A stretch of 22,992 nucleotides of DNA from a virus (IMGVR_UViG_3300048112_000013:1-22992), one strand, 5' to 3'; shown: positions 7,401-15,658, numbered from the stretch's first letter. The notes: generated from the letters alone by a model not told the origin. A program made the numbers and translations.

Positions 7401-10042
7401 TCAACTGTGAGTCCAGCACGCTGTTCTGGTCGCTCATTCGTCCCGCCATAGTAAGTGTTGTTTTCCGTGATACGTACGCCGTTTGCACCGCGATTTTCAA
7501 AATCGGTTTTTGCTGCGTTCGCTTCTTTTTTTGTATTAAAGCTGTATTCAAACGGCCCGCCTTGATCATACCCTGAGACTGTATATGACTTTGGTGTTTT
7601 TTCTGTAGGCTGCGTCTGAGTCAGAACTTGATCAAGGGTGAGAGGTGACTGTTTAGTGCCGCCAGCGCGTAACCCGCCAGTGCTAGTTTTAAGCTGCTGC
7701 TGATCCATAGACAACAAGGACTCACCCGTTGCTTGGTCACGAACGTCATAATTAGAGAGCTGTAGCTCCGACATTATTGCTGAGAATGCCGCGCCAGCAG
7801 ATTCAATGGGGCCTCCCTGGTTAAAGTTCGAACCCTCGCGTGTCTGTAGGATTCTCCGGCCAGCGTTAACTAGGTCAGCCAGAATAGCCGTCGTCTCTTT
7901 ACCGTCCTCATCGACAACGGTCACTTTAGCTTCAGCAGAGTCTTTGTTATTAAAGTCATCGTTCTTTGCAACACGGTCTGCGTCTTTTATTGACTGTGAT
8001 AAGAACGTGCCAATAGGTAACTTCTGATCTTGTCCCCCAATAGAGAACGTCTCCGTGTCTGGAGTGGTCTCGAGGTTTAAGTCATACGCGCCGTCTTTGC
8101 CCTCAGTAATAGTTACCAAAGCAGTAGGGTTTGCCTTCTTAGCTGCAACAGCCGCCTTCATGAGGCTTTCACTCATGCCGCCGTAGTAGTCACTGTCCCA
8201 ATCGATGACCATCTCATCGCCGAACTCTTTCTTAAAGGCCTTACGAGTGGGGTCGGTGTTCTCGTACTCTCTATCTGTATTTCGTGGGGCGTACTCTTTA
8301 AGCTTCGTGGTTTCAGACTCAAATATATCGCCGCCTTCGTCGAACCCAGTAGCCTTGCTACCAAAGCCCATATCTTTATCGACTTGTTCAGAGTCTTCGT
8401 CATTCATCGGACGAACTACAGGGCCGCGCTCTTTCTCGACGCGCTTCTTACGTTCTTCCAGTGCTTGTTGAGCAGATATTGTTTTGAAACTTCCGCCTTC
8501 TGGCATCAGCTTGCGAGCCGCGTTTTCTGCCGCGGGTCGATTCTCTTCGGTCGTTAACTCTTCAGAGACTACGCGCCCCTGACTGTCAGTAACCACAACA
8601 GCTAAGTTGCCATCATCAGTCTTAACGTTACTGTATCCAAGTGCTGCTTGGAGAATAGAGTCAGAGGCTTCGCCTGCAATTACGTCAGCAACAATCTGCT
8701 CGCTGGTAGAAACGATAGTGCCTCGCCCAGGTACAAACGCTGCATACGCTGGCTTGTCTGATCCATCGATTTGCACGGGAGTGATTGTGTTCTCTTTAGC
8801 TCCGAATACGGGTTGCTTGCCAGAAGACCAGACTGCTTGCTTAGAGCTAGTGGAGTCGAGCATTGCTTCGACTTGGCCTGCAATATCGCTCTGTGATTCT
8901 TGGGACGTGTACCCGCCGAATACCTCGTCACCGTACTGCTCTTCGTTGACCTGCTGATCAACCTCTGCTTGGCGACCTTTCTCGATGAGCTGATTCGCTT
9001 GGCTGAAAATACTACCAACGGTTCCACCGGCACCAGCCGCTGCACCGCCTCCAAAGAAGCCTGCAAACGCGGACTGTGCCAAACGCATCTTCGCGTCTTG
9101 GGCGGTGTAGGTATCGTCCATATCCATACGGTTGAGGACACCAATACCTTCTTGAGCGACCTCAGTAGCGCCTTCCATAACGCCGCCTTTAAGCGCGGTG
9201 CCACTAATATCTTTGGCGAGTTTGCCAAACAGTGAGCCTTCTTTGACAGCGCGCTTTTTAGCAACGTTGCCAATTAGCTTTAGCATTCCCGCTTCAGCGC
9301 CAACACCCAATATAGCTTGAGGAGCAGCAACTAGCGCCGCTCGACCCGCGGTATCTGCATTGAGTTCTTGCCCAACTTCGAGGGCTTCTGACAAGTTGCC
9401 GCCAGCGAGCGGTGCGAACTCTGATGCACCTGCGCCGACAAACGCGCCTGCTTTAAATACGCCCCATGCTGACTGTGCGAGTTCTCTTTCCATCGCATCT
9501 GCCGTACCGTCAGCAGTTTTTTGTAGAGAGTCTTTTACAATACGGTTTGCTACGGATTTACCGACCTTACTTAATCCCGCTTTACCGACTACTGCGGCTA
9601 CGCCACCGACGCCGCCGCTTGCGATACTAGAAATAGCTGAAGGGAAAACCTCACCGGTGCCTTTACCGATCTGCATGAAAAAGCCTTCGATCGTCGGTTC
9701 ATTGTAGAACTCTTCGAAAGACTCCATTGTGGAAACAGGGATCGCAGCTTGCGCTTCTTTGATACGGGCACGACGGACATTGTCCTCTGCCGCTTCTTGA
9801 TCGCCAGTAAGCGTATTGAACAACGCGCCGAAGTACTCGATGTCTGCATCGAGAGCCGCGCCACCTGACTTACGGCCCGCCTCAAACGCTTCTGTCACGG
9901 ACTCTGGCCCAATTACACCGATTGGGTCTTCTACGGTCCCTTGCGCTATGTCCCTGTTACTTGGACCACCATCAGGTCCCCGATCTTCGGGGAGGTCAAA
10001 AGTGCCGCTATTGTAGAAAACTTGGAGTAAATCCCTTTCCAC
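4499..10042 (-). CDS. Giant internal/ejection protein with HELGH metallopeptidase domain
   Basis: This 1847-residue protein is probably carried in the virion and ejected with the DNA. It starts at GTG (10042) after a GAGGG ribosome site; no early ATG exists. Residues 1-360 contain several Gly/Ala-rich hydrophobic stretches (SIASGGVGGVAAVVGKAG, FAGFFGGGAAAGAGGTVG). A charged, mixed region follows. Around 925-1110 is a metallopeptidase-like domain with TAHELGHALI (His1043, Glu1044, His1047) and a downstream ELAFEEWYSDQ motif near 1090-1100, giving a gluzincin-like layout. The remainder is mostly helical, with hydrophobic segments near 1490-1515 (FQWVTLLPLATVSSITELGG) and 1720-1770. This matches the very large 'polyvalent' or internal virion proteins of podoviruses. 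No lysozyme or transglycosylase signature was recognised. It follows three other ejection-type genes and precedes the lysis cassette. Confidence 0.7.
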   Translation of the reverse strand: MERDLLQVFYNSGTFDLPEDRGPDGGPSNRDIAQGTVEDPIGVIGPESVTEAFEAGRKSGGAALDADIEYFGALFNTLTGDQEAAEDNVRRARIKEAQAAIPVSTMESFEEFYNEPTIEGFFMQIGKGTGEVFPSAISSIASGGVGGVAAVVGKAGLSKVGKSVANRIVKDSLQKTADGTADAMERELAQSAWGVFKAGAFVGAGASEFAPLAGGNLSEALEVGQELNADTAGRAALVAAPQAILGVGAEAGMLKLIGNVAKKRAVKEGSLFGKLAKDISGTALKGGVMEGATEVAQEGIGVLNRMDMDDTYTAQDAKMRLAQSAFAGFFGGGAAAGAGGTVGSIFSQANQLIEKGRQAEVDQQVNEEQYGDEVFGGYTSQESQSDIAGQVEAMLDSTSSKQAVWSSGKQPVFGAKENTITPVQIDGSDKPAYAAFVPGRGTIVSTSEQIVADVIAGEASDSILQAALGYSNVKTDDGNLAVVVTDSQGRVVSEELTTEENRPAAENAARKLMPEGGSFKTISAQQALEERKKRVEKERGPVVRPMNDEDSEQVDKDMGFGSKATGFDEGGDIFESETTKLKEYAPRNTDREYENTDPTRKAFKKEFGDEMVIDWDSDYYGGMSESLMKAAVAAKKANPTALVTITEGKDGAYDLNLETTPDTETFSIGGQDQKLPIGTFLSQSIKDADRVAKNDDFNNKDSAEAKVTVVDEDGKETTAILADLVNAGRRILQTREGSNFNQGGPIESAGAAFSAIMSELQLSNYDVRDQATGESLLSMDQQQLKTSTGGLRAGGTKQSPLTLDQVLTQTQPTEKTPKSYTVSGYDQGGPFEYSFNTKKEANAAKTDFENRGANGVRITENNTYYGGTNERPEQRAGLTVEEQADEDARSFLGDLPLSALNIEAGPVENRGYSSAKPKSKGGRNPMNATYPAGSIGRLASQVASGLVKKLRLQKPVSILGIKELAAMSEGKFNEMFTSVTTDKDGNRIETFDPRVAAAVREQMNALLDNNTALGRYMGFNDAHVILVDNRSDNQLQTALTTAHELGHALIQEEMAGSLENSALYRRLVNDFEKARAAKDAPAAYQDPNNELAFEEWYSDQVAIYAKNIYLKQTLPAKNLSASHFKKVADKLVSMFKSMSQEMRRRFGKDAQSQQFTEYMDSLTENKRRYWTAAKNKVGTKEATFQQKALVRAIEDAMPKSKFEKGVESLSRLVNEVLSNPTVRKATQLVRTEDGVLRTISTKIADMMYIPAQSEGKGSDMGFVKRKAAIRKRMMNEVRKILGSDWTTPEATATLEAARDANIPTDQLPEDARKIREFLSKLYDNYISKTPGNTVLKRDNYFPVALDLAKIAEDPEAFVGLMLSKDSQMTGSQIRDTVHKLVQLQKRIVDENEINVDATDPSAVAEAARVFTNSLSPTELKDFSLPPAEALQEYIRDQSTRNEFLRATRAPDGTDLLQQELDKLSPVDREEVVAMLERHMGYSRKPLGPKLRAANSWLQLFQWVTLLPLATVSSITELGGAVLNGKDFDAFGMAWKAMKDTIENPIEAKELGEDLGVTSERTMENMMMTDADHEYMDPKARAIGDKFFRVIGLDWFTRFTREFASNMGVQFMLRHAVNDSGNPRSERYLRDLGVSAADVKAWEADGRSFDSDAGRRVQDGLTRFVESSMLRPNSAERPSWANDPRFALIWQLKSFLYSFSKTIGGGIIREAKARAAEPGMTGLEKLGGVGLTLALAGVAFMPLAMISLELRELAKYLIAGVLPGVNQSGGRYFRSDRMDWGQYMTEIFDRSGFNGPMSIATNMMNADKWGSTPLAPLLGPTYDLAESAVLDGFEVIPDRILPGYSIVY

Positions 10043-10045
10043 ACT

Positions 10046-12232
10046 TTAACCCTCATTCGCTGTTTGCGCGGCTTTTGCTCTTGCGGCGGATGCTTTCCGA
10101 GTATTTGCGATAGCAATTCCCACAGCGGTGTTATAAATATCGGGGCTCAGACCTTTCAGCTCCTGGAGTCCTGCATCCTCGTCAAGAATGAGTCCATCTT
10201 CGTCGTTGTAGTAGAGCATTGTAGGTTTGTCAGGGTCATCTACTGTGACGCGACTTAAATCGAAGTCTGCTGGATCAAATCCTTCGTCAACTTCATCGCG
10301 GGATATGAAGTCTTGTAGTGTCTCCCTCAATGCGCCAGTGAAACCTCTGCCGCCTGATTCTTCGGCAGCTAGAGATGCAACGGTCATACTAATTACTCCG
10401 GTCATCCCAATCAGCGCATTGTCTATTTCTGCCGCGGTTCGATCACTTTGCTTCAGCCACACGTTGAATTTTGCGAACTCAGTGGACCGTATGAACTTTT
10501 GGGCTGGAACCTTCCCGAGGTTTAACTCTCCATCGTCCTCGCCTGGCGCGTAAATATTCAGCGCGGCAGATATAACGTCTGCCGCTTGTTTATTCGCTTC
10601 ATTGAGATAGCCTCGCATCAGCTGTTTTTGATCGGCATAGAACTTTCTGTATTTGTAAGTACGGTCAGAGGAGCTATTTGCTAGGCTCAACTCGTCTTTG
10701 CGGCTCACACTAGGACTGCCTTCAAGTCCGTCTAAGATGTTGACCATCTCAGTAGCCATCTGCTTACGGATATTGACGTCTTGCGATGAGGAGATAATAG
10801 CCGCGCGAGCAATTGCAGCGTCTCTGCTCTTCAGGCGTCTGAGGTCACGCAACTCCCTAATGCCTTCTCTCTGGAGCTGGGCTGCAACTTGCGCCTGAGT
10901 CTTTTTATCGACCACAATAGTTCCGTCATTAACGCCTTGTTCAATCTCAGATCCGCTCTTGCCTTCTATCTGCTTCGCCACTGGGTCTAAGTCTGTCGAA
11001 AACACGGCGACTTGATCTCTTTCGAGGTAGCCGTCAATCATCGCTAGCTCAGCTTTATCTTTGAGAAGACCATCATTTTCAGGGGGTGGCGTTTTAAAGT
11101 TAGGTAGGCTCGCTCGGTTTTTCTCAGTGGTTGCTATCTGCTGTACTAATTCCTCGCGTCGCTCGTCCAACTTCGGGCGGTTTCTCTCCTGCATCCATTT
11201 TTTGGGTTTCGCTGCTCTCGGATTCACTGCACCGTTACCTTCGATCGATAGAATTAAACGGCCTGCCTTGGTAGAGCGATCAACGGTCTTCATGTCAAAC
11301 GCGTTTACAGGTGGGTCTCCAACAGGTGGGTCTCCAGCAGTAGCATCTGTGGTTACAGGTGGATCTCCAGCAGTAGCAACAGGCTTACTATCATCAACCG
11401 TTTTTTGCGGTCTACTTACGCCAAGGTCATCACCGATTGCTTGCGCGGTTTCCATACCACCATCAGCAATAGCGGTCTCAACGCCTCTAGCTAAACCAAC
11501 GTTCCCTGTCTGTTTTGCGGCTTGGGAGACAGTTTTTATGTAGTTCTGCTCTGCTAAAAAGTCCTGTTCTTCGTCACGTAAACCCTGAACGCCTGAGTCC
11601 CCATCAATAAGATCAAGATTGTCGCGCATGTAATCTGGGTTAAACCTACTAGTATTAACAACGACTTCTGTCTGAAACTTTGAGTTCGCAAGTCTACCCA
11701 GCTGCCCAGGTTGAAAGCGTACTACGCTCGATTCTGGGCCGCTCGATCCGTCTTCAGTTACCACACCTTTTGAACCATCGGCATTGGTAACGGTGATGGC
11801 ATATCCACCACCATCCAGTGCTTCTACGCTTGTCGCTTTTGAGCCTTCAGGTAGGTTCCCGAACTGAGTGGCGAAACCCAAAACAATTTGCTCTGCAGCG
11901 CCGAATCGGTCACTGCCTCTTCCCGCGGCAATATCTTCGTTTATCTTGTTGTAATTAAGACCCAGCCTGTCTTGGTTAAGGTAACCAGCCGTTTGATAAG
12001 TTTTATATATCTTATCGTTAGTCTGTATTAAGAGCCTCTCATCTTCCTTCTGCTGGGCAATATCTGACGTTCGTTGCTGGCGCTCGTTAAGCGCCGCATT
12101 GTACGTGTCGTTGATATTGAACTGGCGCTTTTGTTCCTCGAACTTGTCTTTCGCGAGCTTGTTCTCAAACTGTTGTTGACCGAACTTCATTACTGAGTCC
12201 GCGCCACCAACCAAACCTTCTAGAAGTGCCAT
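10046..12232 (-). CDS. Putative internal virion/ejection protein (728 aa)
   Basis: This 728-residue protein of no recognised enzymatic family is mostly polar and helical. Residues 1-100 are charged and coiled-coil-like (FGQQQFENKLAKDKFEEQKRQ). Residues about 100-180 look beta-rich (GGGYAITVTNADGSKGVV). A flexible linker near residues 285-310 carries three GDPPV repeats. After that a long charged helical region runs to the C terminus (RELRDLRRLKSRDAAIARAAII...), ending in an Ala-rich helix. Its length, composition and position between two Gln/Ala-rich small proteins and the giant HELGH protein match the ejection-protein cluster of podoviruses (compare T7 gp14-gp15-gp16 by order, not by detectable sequence). 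The ATG at 12232 has an AGAGAG ribosome site. The role is inferred. Confidence 0.55.
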   Translation of the reverse strand: MALLEGLVGGADSVMKFGQQQFENKLAKDKFEEQKRQFNINDTYNAALNERQQRTSDIAQQKEDERLLIQTNDKIYKTYQTAGYLNQDRLGLNYNKINEDIAAGRGSDRFGAAEQIVLGFATQFGNLPEGSKATSVEALDGGGYAITVTNADGSKGVVTEDGSSGPESSVVRFQPGQLGRLANSKFQTEVVVNTSRFNPDYMRDNLDLIDGDSGVQGLRDEEQDFLAEQNYIKTVSQAAKQTGNVGLARGVETAIADGGMETAQAIGDDLGVSRPQKTVDDSKPVATAGDPPVTTDATAGDPPVGDPPVNAFDMKTVDRSTKAGRLILSIEGNGAVNPRAAKPKKWMQERNRPKLDERREELVQQIATTEKNRASLPNFKTPPPENDGLLKDKAELAMIDGYLERDQVAVFSTDLDPVAKQIEGKSGSEIEQGVNDGTIVVDKKTQAQVAAQLQREGIRELRDLRRLKSRDAAIARAAIISSSQDVNIRKQMATEMVNILDGLEGSPSVSRKDELSLANSSSDRTYKYRKFYADQKQLMRGYLNEANKQAADVISAALNIYAPGEDDGELNLGKVPAQKFIRSTEFAKFNVWLKQSDRTAAEIDNALIGMTGVISMTVASLAAEESGGRGFTGALRETLQDFISRDEVDEGFDPADFDLSRVTVDDPDKPTMLYYNDEDGLILDEDAGLQELKGLSPDIYNTAVGIAIANTRKASAARAKAAQTANEG
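11307..11368 (-). repeat. GDPPV-encoding short repeats
   Basis: The 14-base unit acaggtgggtctcc occurs at 11307-11320 and 11322-11335, and a one-base variant occurs at 11355-11368 (plus-strand reading). In the 728-residue protein they encode three GDPPV motifs in a Pro/Thr/Ala linker, probably a flexible hinge between two halves. Confidence 0.85.
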
Positions 12233-12244
12233 AAAATTCTCTCT

Positions 12245-12829
12245 TTAAAAGGCAAAAGCCATAATTGCCATTGCACCTAAACTACCTACAGTGCTCATAG
12301 TCTGTGCTTTGGACGCGGCTTTTGCTGAGTCGTATGCGTTTTTCCGTTGTGTAGCGTTACCAGCGGCAGATCCCATTTGTGACAAAGAGGACCGGTTTAC
12401 ACCCTGACCAATATTTATTAGGTCGGCGAGCTTGCCCTGGTTAAGTTCGGATTGAGCAATGCGTGCATCATTGACTGACTGGATAGCGCCAAGTGTGTTG
12501 CCTCGTGCTAAAGCGCGCTCTTGCGCCTGCTTTTGTGCTGGTGTTAGCGTGCCACCGTAACGCTCAGCATTACGATCAGAAACACCTTGCGCTAAACCAG
12601 AGGCGATAGCGGCGTTCTCTCTTGAAGAATCAATCAGCGAAGTATCAGTGGTAGCTTCGTTGATCATCTGCTCTTCAAAATCTCGATACTCATTTACATA
12701 ATCGAGATATTCTTGACGTGTGATATCCGCGTAGGTTTTGTCGGGGTCGGTGACAGTAGGTAGGCTATTTATGTAGTCACCGCCACCGTAATTCATCGTG
12801 TTAGGGTTCCAAGTACCGAGCGCGGCCAT
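12245..12829 (-). CDS. Small internal virion protein candidate (194 aa)
   Basis: This 194-residue protein has an aromatic N terminus (NYGGGDYINSLP), a polar helical middle rich in Gln, Ala and Asn (TLTPAQKQAQERALARGNTL), and a C-terminal hydrophobic segment (MSTVGSLGAMAIMAFAF) ending at the stop. A strong GGGAGG ribosome site precedes the ATG at 12829. Composition and position resemble the small Ala/Gln-rich internal proteins that head the ejection cluster of podoviruses (the T7 gp14 position). The hydrophobic C terminus could insert in the host outer membrane or pack inside the portal channel. No sequence family is recognised with confidence. Confidence 0.5.
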   Translation of the reverse strand: MAALGTWNPNTMNYGGGDYINSLPTVTDPDKTYADITRQEYLDYVNEYRDFEEQMINEATTDTSLIDSSRENAAIASGLAQGVSDRNAERYGGTLTPAQKQAQERALARGNTLGAIQSVNDARIAQSELNQGKLADLINIGQGVNRSSLSQMGSAAGNATQRKNAYDSAKAASKAQTMSTVGSLGAMAIMAFAF

Positions 12830-12832
12830 CTT

Positions 12833-13501
12833 TTAACCTCCCGTGAAAAAGTTGGAGTGAGAAAGGCGGTTACCAAAACCGCTTACCTTGTTACCTGCAT
12901 CATCGACGGGGCTGAAGAACGAGCCTTTGACGGTTTCCATTATTGGTTTTCCATCTGCGCCGACTTTACCCGTGTCCCGCTGACCTGTTGTCGCTTTGTT
13001 CTGCATGCCTTTCATAAGAGCCGCGCCCGCAACTTGACCGACAGCTGTCATTTTGGCGTTAGATACTGCCTGCTTATTCTTGGCACGATTTAAGGCTTCA
13101 GAGGTTTGAAGGTTCGCTGCTTGGGCCATACCGGACTGAGCATCGCCAGCTTGCCCTCGAGCGACACCTAGCACATTCATCTGCTTTTGGTTCCGAATCT
13201 TCTCAGCGGATTTATCAGCTATGCCGAGCTGCCCCTGATAAGCCTGAGCTAAATCCTCTGCGCCTTGGCCATCTAGAGCGAACTTCGCCATAGGGCCAGT
13301 CGTCAATGCCTGCATCGTGTCAGCGTTGGCTCTGCCGCGCAGGGTTTTATCTGCACGATCCGTCAAAGACTCGTCGCGCATCTTCTGTAACAAGGGGTCA
13401 TACTTCTCTTTGAAGTACGTATACTCGGCCATCGCTACTGAAGCAGATGCCTTCTCACCTTCTGACGGTTTGTAGTCTTGCTTCTTTGGTTTACTACCCA
13501 T
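12833..13501 (-). CDS. Putative internal virion protein (222 aa)
   Basis: This 222-residue protein is rich in Ala, Gln, Lys and Gly (KIRNQKQMNVLGVARGQAGDAQSG, SNAKMTAVGQVAGAALMKGM). I place the start at the ATG at 13501, which shares a base with the preceding stop (TAATG). A longer frame opens at 13687, but its extra 62 residues lie over the upstream gene and have no protein-like character. The sequence is mostly helical and then becomes Gly/Ser/Phe-rich toward the C terminus (GSFFSPVDDAGNKVSGFGNRLSHSNFFTGG). It is the first of four consecutive ejection-type proteins, so I infer a place inside the capsid. No known family was recognised. Confidence 0.5.
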   Translation of the reverse strand: MGSKPKKQDYKPSEGEKASASVAMAEYTYFKEKYDPLLQKMRDESLTDRADKTLRGRANADTMQALTTGPMAKFALDGQGAEDLAQAYQGQLGIADKSAEKIRNQKQMNVLGVARGQAGDAQSGMAQAANLQTSEALNRAKNKQAVSNAKMTAVGQVAGAALMKGMQNKATTGQRDTGKVGADGKPIMETVKGSFFSPVDDAGNKVSGFGNRLSHSNFFTGG

Positions 13502-13956
13502 TACAGTTCTCTCGTGTAAATGACCGTATCTTTCTTCCAACCTTCCGCTAGCAGGTATTCTTCTAGCGCAGTAATTGGCGTTCTGACTTCTATATGGGAG
13601 AAGTCGTGTTGTTTGGCTATCTGAGCAAAGAAGGAGTAGTACTTGACTACGCAACTTTGCCCACGGTTCTTGGCCCATGCCAACCAAACAAAAAACGTCT
13701 TTTTCCCTGTAAACTCATCCCGCTCTGCGGTGGTGATTACAAATCCCTCTGGTGCTACCCAAAGGTGGGCTTCTTCATTCAGACAAGCGGCGTATACATC
13801 CTCTGGTCTAAACGTAAGCTGAGGTTGCTCAGCTAAAATCTCTTCAATACCGCGTTTTACCCAAACCCACTCTTCACGTATGTGAGCGAGGATAGGTTTA
13901 TCCGCCGTTGCCGTACCTTCTGCGCCTTGTTCTCCAAGCTCCACTTGTACCGCCAT
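13501..13956 (-). CDS. GNAT-like acetyltransferase fold protein
   Basis: This 151-residue protein has a pattern resembling a degenerate GNAT acetyltransferase. There is an N-terminal helix (HIREEWVWVKRGIEEILA), central strands (AHLWVAPEGFVITTA, then KTFFVWLAWAK), a helix at the usual acetyl-CoA position (VVKYYSFFAQIAKQHDFSHIEVRT), and a C-terminal LEEYLLAEGWKKDTVIYTREL typical of GNAT ends. The canonical Arg/Gln-x-x-Gly-x-Gly/Ala loop is not obvious; NRGQS occupies that place. Proteins of this sort occur between connector and internal-protein genes in other podoviruses. Its start lies 59 bases inside the upstream adaptor gene and no later in-frame ATG would fit. Enzymatic activity is uncertain. 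Confidence 0.5.
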   Translation of the reverse strand: MAVQVELGEQGAEGTATADKPILAHIREEWVWVKRGIEEILAEQPQLTFRPEDVYAACLNEEAHLWVAPEGFVITTAERDEFTGKKTFFVWLAWAKNRGQSCVVKYYSFFAQIAKQHDFSHIEVRTPITALEEYLLAEGWKKDTVIYTREL

Positions 13957-14578
13957 ATCTCACGCTCCTGCGAACTGCCGTGTCTGCATTACGCGACCTG
14001 CGCTCTGCATCAGTGACACCTTGATTAAATAACTGCCCATAAACTGACGCGCTCTGCAGGTCCGACCAGTCTTTGTTTGGGACTCGTAGCAAACGGAACA
14101 ACGTGCCGTTAACGATCGTGTCTCTGTAGTCGTTCATAACGTCGTTGTCGCAAGCTGTGCTCGTATGTGTTGGCCTAAGAACAGCCCTAACAATCGTGCT
14201 ACCAACGAGGGTGGCCGCTGGGATCGGGGCTACCAGAAAGGTTTCAGAGGTTTTTTGTACGAAATACTCTGGGACTCCTGACTCTTCGCGCCATTTGGGC
14301 AGACGCTGCTCAAGCAGGGTCGTAGTTAAAGGCTCTAGATCTTTACCCTTGTGTGTAACCCAAAGAATTCTTCGTACAGAAGTATCTTGAGGGGTTTCAA
14401 GGTCGTATTCGAAAATGCCAGATACTGTAGTCAGTGGGTCTAACTCGACTTGATAAACATTTGCGCGCTCGCAAAGCTCAATCACAGCCGCCCGAATGTT
14501 GCTCTCAATAAGAGTATCTGGACAACCTGGAACCATCGGTAGTATTTCGGGGAGTAGCGCCTCGTAGGTGATCGCCAT
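13898..14578 (-). CDS. Head-tail adaptor-like protein (second)
   Basis: This 226-residue protein begins AITYEALLPEILPMVPGCPDTLIESNIRAAVIELCERA, a helical opening I associate with podovirus adaptor/connector proteins (SU10-adaptor or DUF6682-like). Strands follow (FEYDLETPQDTSVRRILWVTHKGKDL, ETFLVAPIPAATLVG), then a helical section containing NDYRDTIVNGTLFRLLRVPNKDW. The C terminus is Arg-rich (RRRRYGNGG) and overlaps the next gene by 59 bases. It lies 3 bases after the other adaptor-like gene. The two probably form successive rings below the portal. The role is inferred from fold pattern and gene order. Confidence 0.6.
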   Translation of the reverse strand: MAITYEALLPEILPMVPGCPDTLIESNIRAAVIELCERANVYQVELDPLTTVSGIFEYDLETPQDTSVRRILWVTHKGKDLEPLTTTLLEQRLPKWREESGVPEYFVQKTSETFLVAPIPAATLVGSTIVRAVLRPTHTSTACDNDVMNDYRDTIVNGTLFRLLRVPNKDWSDLQSASVYGQLFNQGVTDAERRSRNADTAVRRSVRYGGTSGAWRTRRRRYGNGG

Positions 14579-14581
14579 GTT

Positions 14582-15268
14582 TTATGCTCCCATCTGCGCT
14601 CGACGTTCGATGTTCGGATTACTAATCGCGTCTATCTGACCTTTGCCCGTAACTGACGCCGTGAAAAGCTGGTAGTGGCTGGAAGCACGTTGCTGGTTAC
14701 CAGCAAACTCAGCGTCTTTCATGTAAGCCATATATAAGACGTAGTTCATTATTGCGTTAGCGAATATGTCTGGAATCGATAGGTTGTCAGAAAGAGTTAC
14801 CGTTGCTGGGTTTGCTGAATAGACAAGCTCTACATAAGCATTGCCACTAACCCCTGGGTACACATAAAAGTTTCTGGGGTTAGCCTCTTCATACGAGTAG
14901 TGCTTTACGACGTTTGTATGAGCAGCATCACCAGTTGTAGCGGGGTCATGCCAATTTGGAGTTTGTGAATCCAAGACCGACAAGTCGACCAGCCGTATAG
15001 CGCGTTTACCAACGCCTCCGCTTGAAGCGGACATGTTGCGTATAACCTTTAACAGTCTATTGCCTGCCGATGGGATCTCTTGTTTGGTGCCAGTTGCAAG
15101 AGTTACGGTGGTGTTAACGGCGCTTGCATCAGGCTTTAGCAAAGCCACTTCCCGCTGTGCGTCGTTTACCCACAGAACAAGCTCGTTGGTAACAGGCCAT
15201 CTAACGCCAGTAGTGTCTTGTAAGACAGATTGAACTCTATCGATAACGCTTTGAACTGTTACTGACAT
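14582..15268 (-). CDS. Head-tail adaptor-like protein (DUF6682-like)
   Basis: This 228-residue protein has an opening (VQSVIDRVQSVLQDTTGVRWPVTNELVLWVNDAQREVALLKPDA) that matches my memory of the DUF6682 phage family. Those proteins sit next to capsid genes in podoviruses and are thought to act as adaptor or gatekeeper proteins. The middle is beta-rich (NFYVYPGVSGNAYVELVYS). The C-terminal helical part (DIFANAIMNYVLYMAYMKDAEFAGNQQRASSHYQLF) resembles the closing helices of that family. It is 9 bases downstream of the head-associated protein and 3 bases upstream of the second adaptor. Family assignment is fairly confident; function is inferred. Confidence 0.68.
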   Translation of the reverse strand: MSVTVQSVIDRVQSVLQDTTGVRWPVTNELVLWVNDAQREVALLKPDASAVNTTVTLATGTKQEIPSAGNRLLKVIRNMSASSGGVGKRAIRLVDLSVLDSQTPNWHDPATTGDAAHTNVVKHYSYEEANPRNFYVYPGVSGNAYVELVYSANPATVTLSDNLSIPDIFANAIMNYVLYMAYMKDAEFAGNQQRASSHYQLFTASVTGKGQIDAISNPNIERRAQMGA

Positions 15269-15277
15269 TTTCTATAC

Positions 15278-15658
15278 CTATGAGTTAAGTATTGATTCCC
15301 AAGCTGCTTCTCGGGCATCTGTATCAACCGTTCTACCGAGCGCTTTGTTAACAGCCGCTGCTTTGGGGTAGCCGTCGGTTTTAAAATTCTTTGGATCACC
15401 TTCATCCATCATTTTTTCGAGGGTGGTGACAAGCTCATCGTCAACCTGTACCGAATTTGGTACATCGTTTACCTCGTCAAAATCAGCAATCTCAGCTGTC
15501 TCTTCTTCAACATACTTTTCATCGTATGCTTTTGCGCCCATTTGGATGGCTAACAAACCAACCTCTTCGGCGATTTCTCTGGGTACACCTGCTTGAAATA
15601 AAACTGCTGTACCACCAAGGGTCGTGACTCTTAAATCTTCACTGCTAACAATCTTCAT
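15278..15658 (-). CDS. Small head-associated protein with HeH-like C terminus
   Basis: This is a 126-residue acidic protein. Residues 1-45 (MKIVSSEDLRVTTLGGTAVLFQAGVPREI, then LLAIQMGAKAYDEK) form a beta-rich unit that I have seen directly downstream of N4-gp56-type capsid genes in podoviruses. The middle is an acidic linker. The C terminus (NFKTDGYPKAAAVNKALGRTVDTDAREAAWESI) looks like a helix-extended-loop-helix (HeH/LEM-like) motif, which can bind DNA or protein. It lies just after the capsid gene and its terminator, so its expression is probably lower than capsid. A minor head or head-completion role is inferred. Confidence 0.55.
   Translation of the reverse strand: MKIVSSEDLRVTTLGGTAVLFQAGVPREIAEEVGLLAIQMGAKAYDEKYVEEETAEIADFDEVNDVPNSVQVDDELVTTLEKMMDEGDPKNFKTDGYPKAAAVNKALGRTVDTDAREAAWESILNS

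Noticed and set aside
13502-13687. Upstream extension of the 222-residue internal protein gene
   Set aside because: The extra 62 residues overlap the GNAT-like gene out of frame and look random; the TAATG start at 13501 fits the pattern used elsewhere here.
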